Part shown: positions 36,537 to 45,122 of the stretch, piece after piece
How the letters are laid out: every line of letters begins with the position of its first letter
Position numbering within the stretch: the stretch's first letter is position 1
DNA from: Shewanella psychrophila
GTDB taxonomy: Bacteria; Pseudomonadota; Gammaproteobacteria; Enterobacterales; Shewanellaceae
DNA length: 64,000 nucleotides
Direction of reading: 5' to 3'
Assembly: GCF_002005305.1 (NCBI RefSeq)
Contig: NZ_CP014782.1
Span: 3,534,001 to 3,598,000 of the forward strand
Made by a program: the position numbers and the translations under genes
The notes under the pieces: generated by a model
What the model was told of the DNA's origin: nothing
The model's input: only the letters and a program-made list of their open reading frames with translations
The model's database searches: none

Positions 36537-37952
36537 ATGAAAACCAGCACTATTCGGCAGTTAAAACGCAGCACTCTTGCGTTAGCCGTTGGCACGCTGA
36601 TGCTACCAGCCTCGGCATTTAGCCAGACACTGGAGCAAGCTGTCGCGCATACACTAGATACGAATCCAGAAATTCGTATCGCCTTCAACCGCTTTAAAGC
36701 CAGAGAAGAGCAAGTAAACCAAGCAATAGCTGGTTATATGCCTACTGTAGATGTTAGCGGTGGTTATGGTTGGGAACAAACCAATAGCCCATCCACAAGA
36801 AGAAAGGCAGGCTTCGGTGAAGTCGATGATGAAGGTGTTATCGAGCTAGAACGTGGCGAGGCCGGCTTCAGCATCAAGCAGATGCTATTCGATGGTTTCT
36901 ATACTTCCAGCGAAGTAGACAGATACAGCTTCGAGGCCAGCGCCGAGCAGTGGGCATTGTTTGCCGCGGCAGAAGACATGGCACTGGATGTCGCTAAAGT
37001 ATATGTAAACTATATAAAAAGTGAGCAAGTTCTCACTCTGGCGGAAAAAAACCTGCTAAGTCATCAAGATATTTATGAACAAATCAAAGAGAGAACCGAC
37101 TCGGGTTTAGGCTCTGTCGCCGATCTGTCTCAGATCACGGGTCGCCGAGCTAGGGCTAATGCTAATCTTATTTCGGCTAAGAATAATTTCTATGATGCCA
37201 AGGCTCAATTTGTGCGTGTGGTCGAGAAGCAGCCGGAAGATCTAATCGTACCAGTACCGGATGATGACATGCTCCCGGAAGATCTCGTTACCAGCGTAAA
37301 GTTGGCCCAAAGTAATCACCCGATATTGAAATCGGCAACCAGCGATATTAACGCTGCTGTAAATGAACGTGATTCAGCCTTATCTAACTACTATCCGAAA
37401 TTATCATTAGAACTAGATGGTAACTGGAATAACAACTTGGATGGTGAAGACGGATTACCTGGCAGTACTTTTGGTGTAGACGTAGGCGGCCACAGTAATG
37501 ACTTAGTTGCTATGGTCAGAATAAAGTACAACCTGTTCTCAGGTGGTAAAGATCGCGCCAGAGAAAGAGAAGCAAGCTACAAGATAGGTGAAGCCAAGGA
37601 GATCCGCGAGCGTGCTTATCGTCAAGTCGTCGAGGGTGTCAACCTAGCCTGGAATGCCTACGAATTATTAGTTCCGCAGAAAATGTATATTCGTGATCAT
37701 GTGGTCGCCGCTAAAGATACTCAAGTCGCGTACAGCCAGCAGTTTAATTTAGGCCAACGCACCCTACTGGATTTACTCGATACCGAAAATGAGTTATTCG
37801 AAGCTCGTAAAGACTACCTCGAAGCTGAATACGACGAAATTCTATCTGAATACCGTATTTTAAATGCTACGGGTCGGCTACTCGAGTCTCTGCGAGTCAC
37901 ACGCCCGGATGTATGGCAAGGTGAGCGTAATTACGAAGGAGGAGTAAACTAA
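36537..37952 (+). CDS. aggA: TolC-family outer membrane channel AggA/LapE
   Basis: 471 residues. Signal peptide (about 1-30, LALAVGTLMLPASAFS then QT). Two OEP repeats follow with typical TolC-family sequence: QTLEQAVAHTLDTNPEI, VDVSGGYGWEQ, SGLGSVADLSQITGRRARA, SNYYPKLSLELDGNW and FNLGQRTLLDLLDTENELFEARKDYLEAEY split across residues 400-435. It is the outer membrane exit duct of the adhesin secretion system; the S. oneidensis orthologue AggA is needed for aggregation and biofilm. GGAGG Shine-Dalgarno precedes the start. The stop shares a base with the next ATG. Confidence 0.94.
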   Translation: MKTSTIRQLKRSTLALAVGTLMLPASAFSQTLEQAVAHTLDTNPEIRIAFNRFKAREEQVNQAIAGYMPTVDVSGGYGWEQTNSPSTRRKAGFGEVDDEGVIELERGEAGFSIKQMLFDGFYTSSEVDRYSFEASAEQWALFAAAEDMALDVAKVYVNYIKSEQVLTLAEKNLLSHQDIYEQIKERTDSGLGSVADLSQITGRRARANANLISAKNNFYDAKAQFVRVVEKQPEDLIVPVPDDDMLPEDLVTSVKLAQSNHPILKSATSDINAAVNERDSALSNYYPKLSLELDGNWNNNLDGEDGLPGSTFGVDVGGHSNDLVAMVRIKYNLFSGGKDRAREREASYKIGEAKEIRERAYRQVVEGVNLAWNAYELLVPQKMYIRDHVVAAKDTQVAYSQQFNLGQRTLLDLLDTENELFEARKDYLEAEYDEILSEYRILNATGRLLESLRVTRPDVWQGERNYEGGVN

Positions 37953-38551
37953 TGAAAACCTTCATCACACTTTTAACCATCACCTTACTAAGTGCATGCT
38001 CAAGCATAGTAACTATGGATGGCAAAACGACACAGGTTCACGATCTTAACGATATGGACAAAGACGGTGTTATTGTTGCCCGCGAGCGCTGTAACGATAC
38101 CGTTATGGGCGCAACTATTGATAACTATGGTTGCGGTAAAGTTAAGCCCATTCACGAACGTTCTGAACTAAAAATATTATTCGCCAATGACTCCTACTAC
38201 ATAGAGCCTATGTATTATGAGCAAGTTGAAGTCATTGCGAGTTTTATGAGCGAGTTCCCAAATACTGAAGTCACCATTGAAGGCCACTGTAGTAAAACAG
38301 GCTCCTATGACCATAACTTGACCTTGTCGCAAAACAGAGCCGATGCGGTGACTTCGCTATTGGCTGAACGTTACAGTATTGCATCTGACAGGTTAACCGC
38401 GATAGGTTATAGCTATGACCGACCAGTAGATGAGAGTGGCACCGATATGGCCCACACCCGAAATAGACGCGTTATTGCTGAAGTCACCGGAGAAGACACT
38501 ACGGCTGATATGAAATGGCATATCTATACCGTTGATGAAGTAGTGGAATAG
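37952..38551 (+). CDS. OmpA-family lipoprotein
   Basis: 199 residues. A lipoprotein signal with lipobox LLSAC (Cys about 16) is followed by a short TSP3-like acidic stretch (DLNDMDKDGVIVARERC) and an OmpA C-terminal peptidoglycan-binding domain (about 65-170). Its sequence contains EVTIEGHCSKTGSYDHNLTL and NRADAVTSLL, with the helix residues of the family, ending TRNRRVIAEV. It probably anchors the secretion or adhesin complex to peptidoglycan. Its start overlaps the aggA stop (TAATG). S. oneidensis, from memory, has an equivalent gene at this place. Confidence 0.9.
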   Translation: MKTFITLLTITLLSACSSIVTMDGKTTQVHDLNDMDKDGVIVARERCNDTVMGATIDNYGCGKVKPIHERSELKILFANDSYYIEPMYYEQVEVIASFMSEFPNTEVTIEGHCSKTGSYDHNLTLSQNRADAVTSLLAERYSIASDRLTAIGYSYDRPVDESGTDMAHTRNRRVIAEVTGEDTTADMKWHIYTVDEVVE

Positions 38552-38569
38552 AGGCATTAACTGAGCACC

Positions 38570-39277
38570 ATGAAAGGCAGGCTTAGTCGTAAACTATCAT
38601 ACAGAAAAGTCTGCCAATTCATCTTAATGGCACTGGCTCTGGCAGCTTCATGCCTATATGCCTCGCCCACGCAAAAACTAAATAAAGGACATATTATTTC
38701 GACTCTCGAGTCGAGATATGGTGAACGAGCAGGAAAACGAGCCAGAGCCTGGTTTAAGGTACTCGATAGTGCCCAAGGTCTCAGCGAAAGAGATAAGCTC
38801 ACTAAGGTGAATAAATTTTTCAACCTTTTCCGCTTTGTCGATGACATCAAGCTCTGGGGTGATAGCAATTATTGGTCTACCCCTATGGAGTTCATTGGTG
38901 TCAATGGCGGGGATTGTGAGGATTTCTCTATTGCAAAATATTTCACCTTGCTTCAGTTAGGTATTCCTGAAGATAAGCTGAGGATTACTATGGTTAAAGC
39001 GACCACGGTGAATCAATATCACATGGTACTTGCCTACTATGAGAAACCCTCTTCTATTCCTTTGGTGCTCGATAATTTAGATAGAAGAATAAAGCCCGCG
39101 ACTCAAAGAAAAGACTTGCTGCCGGTATACAGTTTTAATGGTCGACAGCTATGGCTGAACAAAGAAAAAGGACGAGGCGTTCTTGCTGGTTCATCTAAAA
39201 AACTAGCAAAGTGGAACGATCTCAAATATAGATTGGGTGTCGAAAGACTTAGAAAACCCAAATTAAGATTGGAGTAG
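38570..39277 (+). CDS. lapG: LapG periplasmic cysteine protease (BTLCP; BpfG)
   Basis: 235 residues. N-terminal hydrophobic signal (about 13-31). Bacterial transglutaminase-like cysteine protease with the triad Cys116 (NGGDCEDFS), His151 (NQYHMVLAYY) and Asp168 (LVLDNLD). LapG-type proteases need calcium and cut adhesins of the LapA family at an Ala-Ala-Gly site in the periplasm, releasing them from the surface. Both adhesins in this window carry that site. Next gene is lapD, its c-di-GMP-controlled inhibitor. Confidence 0.95.
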   Translation: MKGRLSRKLSYRKVCQFILMALALAASCLYASPTQKLNKGHIISTLESRYGERAGKRARAWFKVLDSAQGLSERDKLTKVNKFFNLFRFVDDIKLWGDSNYWSTPMEFIGVNGGDCEDFSIAKYFTLLQLGIPEDKLRITMVKATTVNQYHMVLAYYEKPSSIPLVLDNLDRRIKPATQRKDLLPVYSFNGRQLWLNKEKGRGVLAGSSKKLAKWNDLKYRLGVERLRKPKLRLE

Positions 39278-39285
39278 CTAGAAAG

Positions 39286-41211
39286 ATGACACTGTTTCGA
39301 CAGATATACTCACTGCTGTTTGGCCTATTTTTATTAGTAGTGGCAAGTCTAGGCTATGTACAGTTTACAGAGACACAGAGCTTTCTGACCAAGCAAATGG
39401 AGTCAGATCTCAATAATACCAGTAACTCTTTGGGGATCATGTTAATTCCAGATCTTGAAGCGGGTGATATTGTCGGCGCTGAAACCTTGATTAATGTTAT
39501 CTTCGAAGGCGGTTACTATCAACAAGTTAAACTCACTTGGCTCGTCGATGGAAAGCAGCAAGTGTGGGAAAACCCTGTCAATATTCAAGGTGTACCTCAA
39601 TGGTTTATTGACCTAGATTTTTTTGAAACCATCAAGAAAGAAAGCACCATTACTTCAGGCTGGATCCAACTTGCCCGATTAGAGATAACGGCTCACCCAG
39701 GGTTTGGTTATCACGAATTATGGCGCACCATGACTAACGCTATCATAGTATTTTCTGTGCTTTTCCTTATCGCCATAGTCTGCGCGCGTGTTGGTCTCAC
39801 CTGGATTTTGCGGCCATTGCATGAGATAGCCGAGCATGCCAAAGAAATTGCCCAACGTAAGTTTGGTCCTGATATGAAAATCCCAAAAACCATGGAGTTA
39901 AAGTCAGTGGTACTTGCTTTTAACAGCATGTCGGATCAGCTTAAGCAGATCTTTAACTCCTTGGATGAAGAGGTTGGCGAACTCAGGAAGAAAAACCTGG
40001 TCGATCAAGTATCAGGCTTACCTAACCGTCAATATATGATGGGTCACCTAAGCAGCTGGCTTAATGAGCCTAAGAGTGGCGCACTAGTGATGGCCAAATT
40101 TGACTGGCTGGAAGAAGTCCACAGTAAATACGGGTACCAGGTCAGAGACGAAACCATAAAGCTACTCTCTGAGAAGATGAAAGAACATTTAGACGCTATC
40201 ACCACCTCAGTTATTGCTAGAATTGCGGCTTATGAATTTGCATTTTTAATTTCCAGCGCAGAGCATGAACAAACCAGCAAATACTTACAAACGTTAATTC
40301 GCACCATAAATCAAGAGATGTCTAAAGCTGGCTGTAAGCCAAATGAAAACTTTTCTATCGGTATTGCCGAACGAATTGGACAGATGTCGGTGTCGGATAT
40401 CTTAGCTCAAACTGATAATGCCCTTCAAAAAGCGATCAAGGAAGATAAGGTTTTTCATTGGTTCGAAACCAACGAGAAGCAACTATTTACTCGTGAGCAG
40501 TGGCGTGAGCACCTAAGTCATGCGATTAACAATCGACAGTTCAAATTTAAGTGGCAACCAGTCCACCTAAATGACGGTGATTCCATTACCCAAAGAGAAC
40601 TCTACTGTCAGTTGGAAATCGGTGATAAAACCATACATGCGGGTCAATTTATGCCCTATGTAGAGCTGCTTTCTCTTGGTGCCCTGCTGGATAAATGCCT
40701 TATCGAAACGCTAACTACCCAGAAGCTACTCGAGAGAAACTATGAACCTATCGCCATTAACTTAACTTTCCATAGTTTAAGTGACCCCAAATTCCATGAG
40801 TGGCTAAATGGCTTTTTACGCGCATCTAGCCTCTCCGAGCGGATCTGTTTCGACATTCCCGAAGCTGGTGTATATAGCGACCCTGACTCTTGTGAAGCCT
40901 TATGTACTATTATCCGTGATAACGGTGCTCACTTCGGTATCGATCACTTCGGTCGCCAATTTGGTTCCATGTCCTATCTCCAGAGCCTTAGACCGAGTTA
41001 CGTGAAACTCGACCAATCTTTCGCTTATTATGACGAGAGTGAACATAGCAGTGAACTGTGCCGAGCCCTGATCAATGTCGCGAGAGGATTAGATATTCAG
41101 GTCATAGTGACAGGTATAGAAGAGAAGCAGCAACTAGAACGCTTCGTGCCATTAAAAACCAGTGCCTACATGGGCTATATCCATCCTCCTGTGGAAGTTG
41201 AAGAAATCTAG
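39286..41211 (+). CDS. lapD: LapD c-di-GMP receptor (BpfD)
   Basis: 641 residues. Transmembrane helix 1 (about 6-26), periplasmic LapD/MoxY_N domain with the conserved SGWIQLARLEITAHPG loop near residue 125 (Trp that contacts LapG), helix 2 (about 150-172), HAMP, then cytoplasmic GGDEF-like and EAL-like domains. The GGDEF motif is AAYEF (about 314-318) and EAL is replaced by RELYC (about 437), so neither cyclase nor phosphodiesterase activity is expected. c-di-GMP bound by the EAL domain makes LapD sequester LapG. Starts 8 bp after lapG and ends the operon before a strong terminator. Confidence 0.95.
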   Translation: MTLFRQIYSLLFGLFLLVVASLGYVQFTETQSFLTKQMESDLNNTSNSLGIMLIPDLEAGDIVGAETLINVIFEGGYYQQVKLTWLVDGKQQVWENPVNIQGVPQWFIDLDFFETIKKESTITSGWIQLARLEITAHPGFGYHELWRTMTNAIIVFSVLFLIAIVCARVGLTWILRPLHEIAEHAKEIAQRKFGPDMKIPKTMELKSVVLAFNSMSDQLKQIFNSLDEEVGELRKKNLVDQVSGLPNRQYMMGHLSSWLNEPKSGALVMAKFDWLEEVHSKYGYQVRDETIKLLSEKMKEHLDAITTSVIARIAAYEFAFLISSAEHEQTSKYLQTLIRTINQEMSKAGCKPNENFSIGIAERIGQMSVSDILAQTDNALQKAIKEDKVFHWFETNEKQLFTREQWREHLSHAINNRQFKFKWQPVHLNDGDSITQRELYCQLEIGDKTIHAGQFMPYVELLSLGALLDKCLIETLTTQKLLERNYEPIAINLTFHSLSDPKFHEWLNGFLRASSLSERICFDIPEAGVYSDPDSCEALCTIIRDNGAHFGIDHFGRQFGSMSYLQSLRPSYVKLDQSFAYYDESEHSSELCRALINVARGLDIQVIVTGIEEKQQLERFVPLKTSAYMGYIHPPVEVEEI

Positions 41212-41232
41212 CCCATACACTGGCAAGTGAAT

Positions 41233-41267
41233 AAAAAAAGCCTCAGATAAGCTCTGAGGCTTTTTTT
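41233..41267. terminator. Terminator after lapD (1 of 3 in the tRNA interval)
   Basis: AAAAAAAGCCTCAGA (41233-41247), loop TAAGC, TCTGAGGCTTTTTTT (41253-41267). A/T tails on both sides, so it can stop lapD transcription (+) and read-through from the tRNA operon (-). Confidence 0.93.
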
Positions 41268-41330
41268 GATTCGAATCTCTGGCCTAAGCAAAGTGCTTCT
41301 ACGCAGTTCTCATTAAAAGTCCGTAAAATT
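41268..41330 (-). pseudogene. Decayed tRNA remnant 1
   Basis: On the minus strand, GGCCAGAGATTCGAATC resembles the tRNA-Pro variable/T-arm region (GGTCAGAGGTTCGAATC) and is preceded by D-arm-like sequence. No complete fold or CCA end is present. Confidence 0.45.
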
Positions 41331-41362
41331 TTTACTAAAACTGAGCACTGTCGCCCCTACCT

Positions 41363-41400
41363 TTTATAAAAAGCAAAATTCGAACCCTGTGCTCTTTTGG
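41363..41400 (-). pseudogene. Decayed tRNA remnant 2
   Basis: Minus strand ACAGGGTTCGAATTTTGC keeps a T-loop (TTCGAAT) with a partly broken stem; the rest is unrecognisable. It shares the ataaaaag word with the other remnants. Confidence 0.4.
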
Positions 41401-41408
41401 CTTAAACG

Positions 41409-41439
41409 AAAAAGCCTTCTGATTTCTCAGAAGGCTTTT
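41409..41439. terminator. Terminator hairpin 2 in the tRNA interval
   Basis: AAAAAGCCTTCTGA (41409-41422) / TCAGAAGGCTTTT (41427-41439) with a short loop. It stands between tRNA remnants 2 and 3, so it probably once ended a shorter version of the tRNA operon. Confidence 0.85.
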
Positions 41440-41445
41440 CAAAAG

Positions 41446-41494
41446 TGGTCGGCCATGCTGTCATAAAAAGAGAGAATTTGGATCTCTGCTCAAC
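41446..41494 (-). pseudogene. Decayed tRNA remnant 3
   Basis: Starts with the same TGGTCGG (reverse complement CCGACCA, acceptor end with CCA) as the tRNA-Pro genes. A T-arm AGAGA-TCCAAAT-TCTCT lies about 20 nt away. The body of the tRNA is missing. Confidence 0.55.
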
Positions 41495-41516
41495 CAATAT
41501 AAGCTATTAGATGCAA

Positions 41517-41544
41517 AAAAGCCTCGTCAGATGACGAGGCTTTT
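41517..41544 (-). terminator. Terminator of the tRNA operon
   Basis: Stem GCCTCGTC (41521-41528) / GACGAGGC (41533-41540) with A4 and T4 flanks; read on the minus strand it ends in a T run. It lies 6 bp past the last tRNA-Pro. Confidence 0.9.
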
Positions 41545-41549
41545 AAATG

Positions 41550-41626
<77 letters not shown>

Positions 41627-41677
41627 TAAATCTTTTGTACTGCTAGATAAGGAGAATTACTCATTATCTTTTAAATG

Positions 41678-41754
<77 letters not shown>

Positions 41755-41781
41755 AGAATTTGTTACTATTGAAACTAAATG

Positions 41782-41880
41782 TGGTCGGCCTTATCTTTAT
41801 AAAAAGTAGGATTCGAACCTCTGACCATCTGGTCCATTCTTGTTTCAAATCGGGATGCGCTACTGAGCTGCGCACTTTCT
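41782..41880 (-). pseudogene. Decayed tRNA-Pro-like pseudogene (remnant 4)
   Basis: Minus strand keeps a good D-arm (GCGCAGCTCAGTAGCGC), the segment GACCAGATGGTCAGAGG and TTCGAATCC, and ends in CCGACCA. The anticodon arm is disrupted by extra bases around GATTTGAAACAAGAATGG, and an insertion separates the T-arm from the acceptor end. An AGAAAGT/ACTTTTT pairing can form an alternative acceptor. In E. coli the argX-hisR-leuT-proM operon has a tRNA-Leu here, but this remnant looks Pro-like, not Leu-like. Confidence 0.65.
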
Positions 41881-41948
41881 CTCATTGAGAGTCCGAAAAT
41901 TTGTATCTTTAAAACTGCCTTATTTAAAATCTAAATAAGGGATTGAAA

Positions 41949-42025
41949 TGGGGTGACTGATGGGGCTCGAACCCACGACAACCGGAATCACAATCCGGGG
42001 CTCTACCAACTGAGCTACAATCACC
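41949..42025 (-). tRNA. tRNA-His (GTG)
   Basis: Minus strand, 77 nt including G-1 (at 42025) and CCA. Acceptor GTGATTG/CAGTCAC (one G-T pair), D-arm TAGCTCAGTTGGTAGAGC, anticodon loop TTGTGAT on CCGGA/TCCGG, T-arm GTGGG-TTCGAGC-CCCAT. Anticodon GTG. The extra G-1 opposite C73 is diagnostic of tRNA-His. Confidence 0.96.
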
Positions 42026-42090
42026 ACTGACTTTCAATTTCAAACAACTTCTTTTACATCACTAACACTAACTTGGCGTTCTGTTCAATC

Positions 42091-42167
42091 TGGTGCACCC
42101 AGAAGGATTCGAACCCTCGGCCTCACCCTCCGGAGGGGTGCGCTCTATCCAGCTGAGCTATGGGTGC
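42091..42167 (-). tRNA. tRNA-Arg (CCG)
   Basis: Minus strand, 77 nt with CCA. Acceptor GCACCCA/TGGGTGC, D-arm TAGCTCAGCTGGATAGAGC, anticodon loop CTCCGGA on CACCC/GGGTG, T-arm GAGGG-TTCGAAT-CCTTC with one G-T pair. First gene of the tRNA operon; the order Arg-His-...-Pro is the same as argX-hisR-leuT-proM of E. coli with the Leu gene missing. Confidence 0.96.
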
Positions 42168-42187
42168 CTGCCTTGTTAGCGGCGCAC

Positions 42188-42216
42188 ATAATATGAATTA
42201 TTTACCTCGCCGTCTA
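42188..42216 (-). promoter_or_regulatory. Promoter of the tRNA operon
   Basis: Minus strand TAGACG (-35, 42211-42216), 17-bp spacer, TATTAT (-10, 42188-42193), followed by a GC-rich discriminator (GTGCGCCGC), the mark of stringently controlled stable-RNA promoters. Confidence 0.7.
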
Positions 42217-42414
42217 CAGTTAAAATCATTTTTTTCGTCTGTTTGCTCACCTTTTAACTAATTGGGGCAAATTAATCCATTTTGGGCGCTTTTCGAACTG
42301 TCGAGCGTCAAAATAATGACTTGGCACTGTTGTTTTTTCGTGCTATCAATACCTCTTGTACAAATTTAGTCCAAATCCTAGCTCTCATATAATAAATAGC
42401 GATTGGCGGAAATC

Positions 42415-45045
42415 ATGTTTAGGGAAGAATTGGTTCAACATTCACACCGTGAAGCTGAACGTTTGCAAAAAAGGATTGCTCGCTTAAAGAGTCTGGCTCT
42501 TAAATACAAGCGAGCCGAAGTCACCCAGAATCTACTGTTAGAGATCTCAAATCTAGCGGCTCATGTTGATTCGCCTAATGCCTTCTTTTCTGAAGTTCAT
42601 CGCTCACTAAATTTGCTTCTTCCTGCAGATAACTTTTTTGTTGCCTTATTAGACTCAAGTACCTACAAGTTAAATATTCCTTTTTTCCTCGATGAGAAGG
42701 ATCCACACCCAAACACTATCTATTCTATAGATGCAATTTCAGAGACCTTGTTAAGCGGCCTAACGGGATACGTACTCAAGTCCGGTGAAGCACTTCTTTG
42801 TGATGATATGATCTTTGATCAACTTATTGCTACGAATAAGATTGTCAGCAGAGGAGCTCCATGTCATCAGTGGTTAGGCGTGCCAATCAAAGTAAACAAC
42901 CGGACTTCTGGTGTATTAGTGGTACAGAGTTACTCCCCCGATATCAATTTTTCAGAAATGGAGATAGAACTACTTCACTTTGTCAGCTATCAAATCTCTG
43001 GCATATTAGAACGATTAGAGCATCAAGAGCAGCTAGAGCAAGCAATAGAGCAGAGAACCAAAGAGCTTAGCGTTGCTTACGATAAGCTCAAACGTGAAGT
43101 GTTTGAAAGGCGTCGTGCCGAGCGTCTACAGAAGTCTTTGTTCGAAATTGCAGATCTTGCTACCTCTAACATAGATAGCGACTCCTTCTATTCGGAAATT
43201 CATAGAGTGATCAGTCATCTAATGCCAGCGAGTAACTGCTATATAGCCCTGCTCGATGATAGGTTAACTCGTATACACTTTCCTTTTTATGTGACTCAGA
43301 ACGAAACTACAACCCCACAGCCAAGAACCACATGTGATGGCTTAACTGAATACGTCATCAAGAACCGCAGGTCTTTGTTACTTCAACGTACTGATCTAGA
43401 TGCCTTGATAGACGCGGGAATTGTTTATTCAAAGATGCCTGAGCTGAACTATACCCAAGACGTCTATCAGTGGATTGGGATCCCCTTATTTATCCATGGG
43501 CAGGTTCGTGGAGCTTTAACCATCTATAGCCTATGCATATCCCAGAGCTACCAAGACAAAGATCTCGATCTGCTGACTTTCGTGTCTCAACACATAGCCA
43601 CTGCGATCGAGAAAAAACTCTCCGCAGAATCTCTTAAGTCCAGCTACGAACAGCTAGAAGAAAAAGTCATCGTCCGGACACGTGCTCTGGCCATGCTAAA
43701 TCAAGATTTAGAGAAAGAAGTAGCCCAGAGACGTAAAGCGGAAGAACAACTTGTTTATGATGCTAATCACGATAGCCTAACAGGCCTGCCTAATCGAGCC
43801 ATGTTTATGGAGCGGTTAACCCAAGCCGTAAAACACATTCGCAGACATGGATTAGATAGATTCGGCCTGTTATTTATCGATCTCGACAGATTTAAGCTCA
43901 TTAATGACACCTTAGGTCATCAACAAGGAGATAGTTTTCTGATTGAGACTTCAAGGCGCCTACGCCTTTGTATTCGTGATAATGACACCTTAGGGAGGAT
44001 CGGTGGAGATGAATTTGTGATCTTACTCGACTGCATCAGTGACACTTGCGATGCTAAGGAAGTTGCAGAGCGTATTCTCACAGAATTATCGCGCCCCTAT
44101 GAATTAGCCAATCAAAGTTTCACCTCTGGAGCCAGCATAGGAATCGCATTTAGCTGTGATCATAAGTCAGATACGGCTGAGTCCCTTTTACGTGATGCAG
44201 ATGCTGCCATGTATCAAGCTAAGTCCAAAGGCAAAGGCTGTTATGTAATTTTCGATGAGAAGTCTCACCAACAGCTAGTCAAAGATGTAGAACTTGAGAT
44301 TGAATTAAGGCAAGCAATATCGAATCAAGAGCTGCACCTGACTTATCTGCCTATTCAAAATTTGAAAAAACTCTCTACGGTAGCCTTAGAACCACGTTTG
44401 CATTGGAATCACCCCTTGCTAGGAAAAGTAAAGCAAGCCCAGCTCAATAATATTGCCGAACATTGTAACTTGATAACCGAACTGGATATCTATCTACTGG
44501 ACCAACTCAATACAGATCACCGGGCGCTTGGCGAACAATCATTAGGCCACTTGCCCCTACATCTCAATATTTCTGGCACACACTTAAAACATAAACATGC
44601 TGTCAGGCAACTTAAAAATAAGCTTAAACAGAGCCGCTTTAGCCCAGATCAGTTATGGTTATTTTTTGATGAGAAAGGTTTTATCTTAGATACAGATAAC
44701 CATATCAATGCCTTTGAACTTCTTAAAAATCTCAAGGTAAAACTCGGATTGACTGGCTATGGTAGTGCTCATAGCGCTTTGAGTAGCTTAACCTTCTTAC
44801 CACTCCAGGGCCTAAAGCTGGATTCTAGCTATACCAAACACCTTAATAACGAGCAGCACCTTAAACTATTAAAGGCACACTATTTAACCGCTCAAGCACT
44901 AGAGCTAGTGGTTTTTGTAGATGGGATTTGTGCCGCACAGCAAAAGGAGACATTAGTAAAAATAGGTTTCGATTTAGGTCAGGGTCAAGCCCTTGGCGAA
45001 GTGATCAACCTAAACTCTATCACCAAAGATTTAGTTTGCGCTTAA
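42415..45045 (+). CDS. GAF-GAF-GGDEF-EAL signalling protein (probable diguanylate cyclase)
   Basis: 876 residues from ATG 42415 (GGCGGA upstream; the in-frame TTG at 42403 is inside that leader). No membrane segment. Coiled coil (about 5-40), GAF 1 (about 45-195), coiled coil, GAF 2 (about 235-400), coiled coil, GGDEF domain with intact RIGGDEF (about 530) and an inhibitory I-site RDND five residues ahead, then an EAL-like domain where EAL is EPRL (about 658), probably inactive. It likely makes c-di-GMP in response to a signal bound by the GAF domains. It lies just past lapD and the tRNAs, so it may feed the LapD switch, but this is only inferred. Confidence 0.88.
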   Translation: MFREELVQHSHREAERLQKRIARLKSLALKYKRAEVTQNLLLEISNLAAHVDSPNAFFSEVHRSLNLLLPADNFFVALLDSSTYKLNIPFFLDEKDPHPNTIYSIDAISETLLSGLTGYVLKSGEALLCDDMIFDQLIATNKIVSRGAPCHQWLGVPIKVNNRTSGVLVVQSYSPDINFSEMEIELLHFVSYQISGILERLEHQEQLEQAIEQRTKELSVAYDKLKREVFERRRAERLQKSLFEIADLATSNIDSDSFYSEIHRVISHLMPASNCYIALLDDRLTRIHFPFYVTQNETTTPQPRTTCDGLTEYVIKNRRSLLLQRTDLDALIDAGIVYSKMPELNYTQDVYQWIGIPLFIHGQVRGALTIYSLCISQSYQDKDLDLLTFVSQHIATAIEKKLSAESLKSSYEQLEEKVIVRTRALAMLNQDLEKEVAQRRKAEEQLVYDANHDSLTGLPNRAMFMERLTQAVKHIRRHGLDRFGLLFIDLDRFKLINDTLGHQQGDSFLIETSRRLRLCIRDNDTLGRIGGDEFVILLDCISDTCDAKEVAERILTELSRPYELANQSFTSGASIGIAFSCDHKSDTAESLLRDADAAMYQAKSKGKGCYVIFDEKSHQQLVKDVELEIELRQAISNQELHLTYLPIQNLKKLSTVALEPRLHWNHPLLGKVKQAQLNNIAEHCNLITELDIYLLDQLNTDHRALGEQSLGHLPLHLNISGTHLKHKHAVRQLKNKLKQSRFSPDQLWLFFDEKGFILDTDNHINAFELLKNLKVKLGLTGYGSAHSALSSLTFLPLQGLKLDSSYTKHLNNEQHLKLLKAHYLTAQALELVVFVDGICAAQQKETLVKIGFDLGQGQALGEVINLNSITKDLVCA

Positions 45046-45122
45046 CTCTATGTGAACAGTTAAACCCAATAACTCGATCTTAATTCCATGAGCTAATCTA
45101 CAGGTTTCCATTTATCTAAAGG

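Noticed and set aside
39286..41211. LapD as an active diguanylate cyclase or phosphodiesterase
   Set aside because: GGDEF is AAYEF and EAL is RELYC, so a receptor role fits better.
41233..41544. Small RNA gene in the interval with three hairpins
   Set aside because: Each hairpin has terminator features and the sequences between are tRNA-like remnants; no promoter supports an sRNA.
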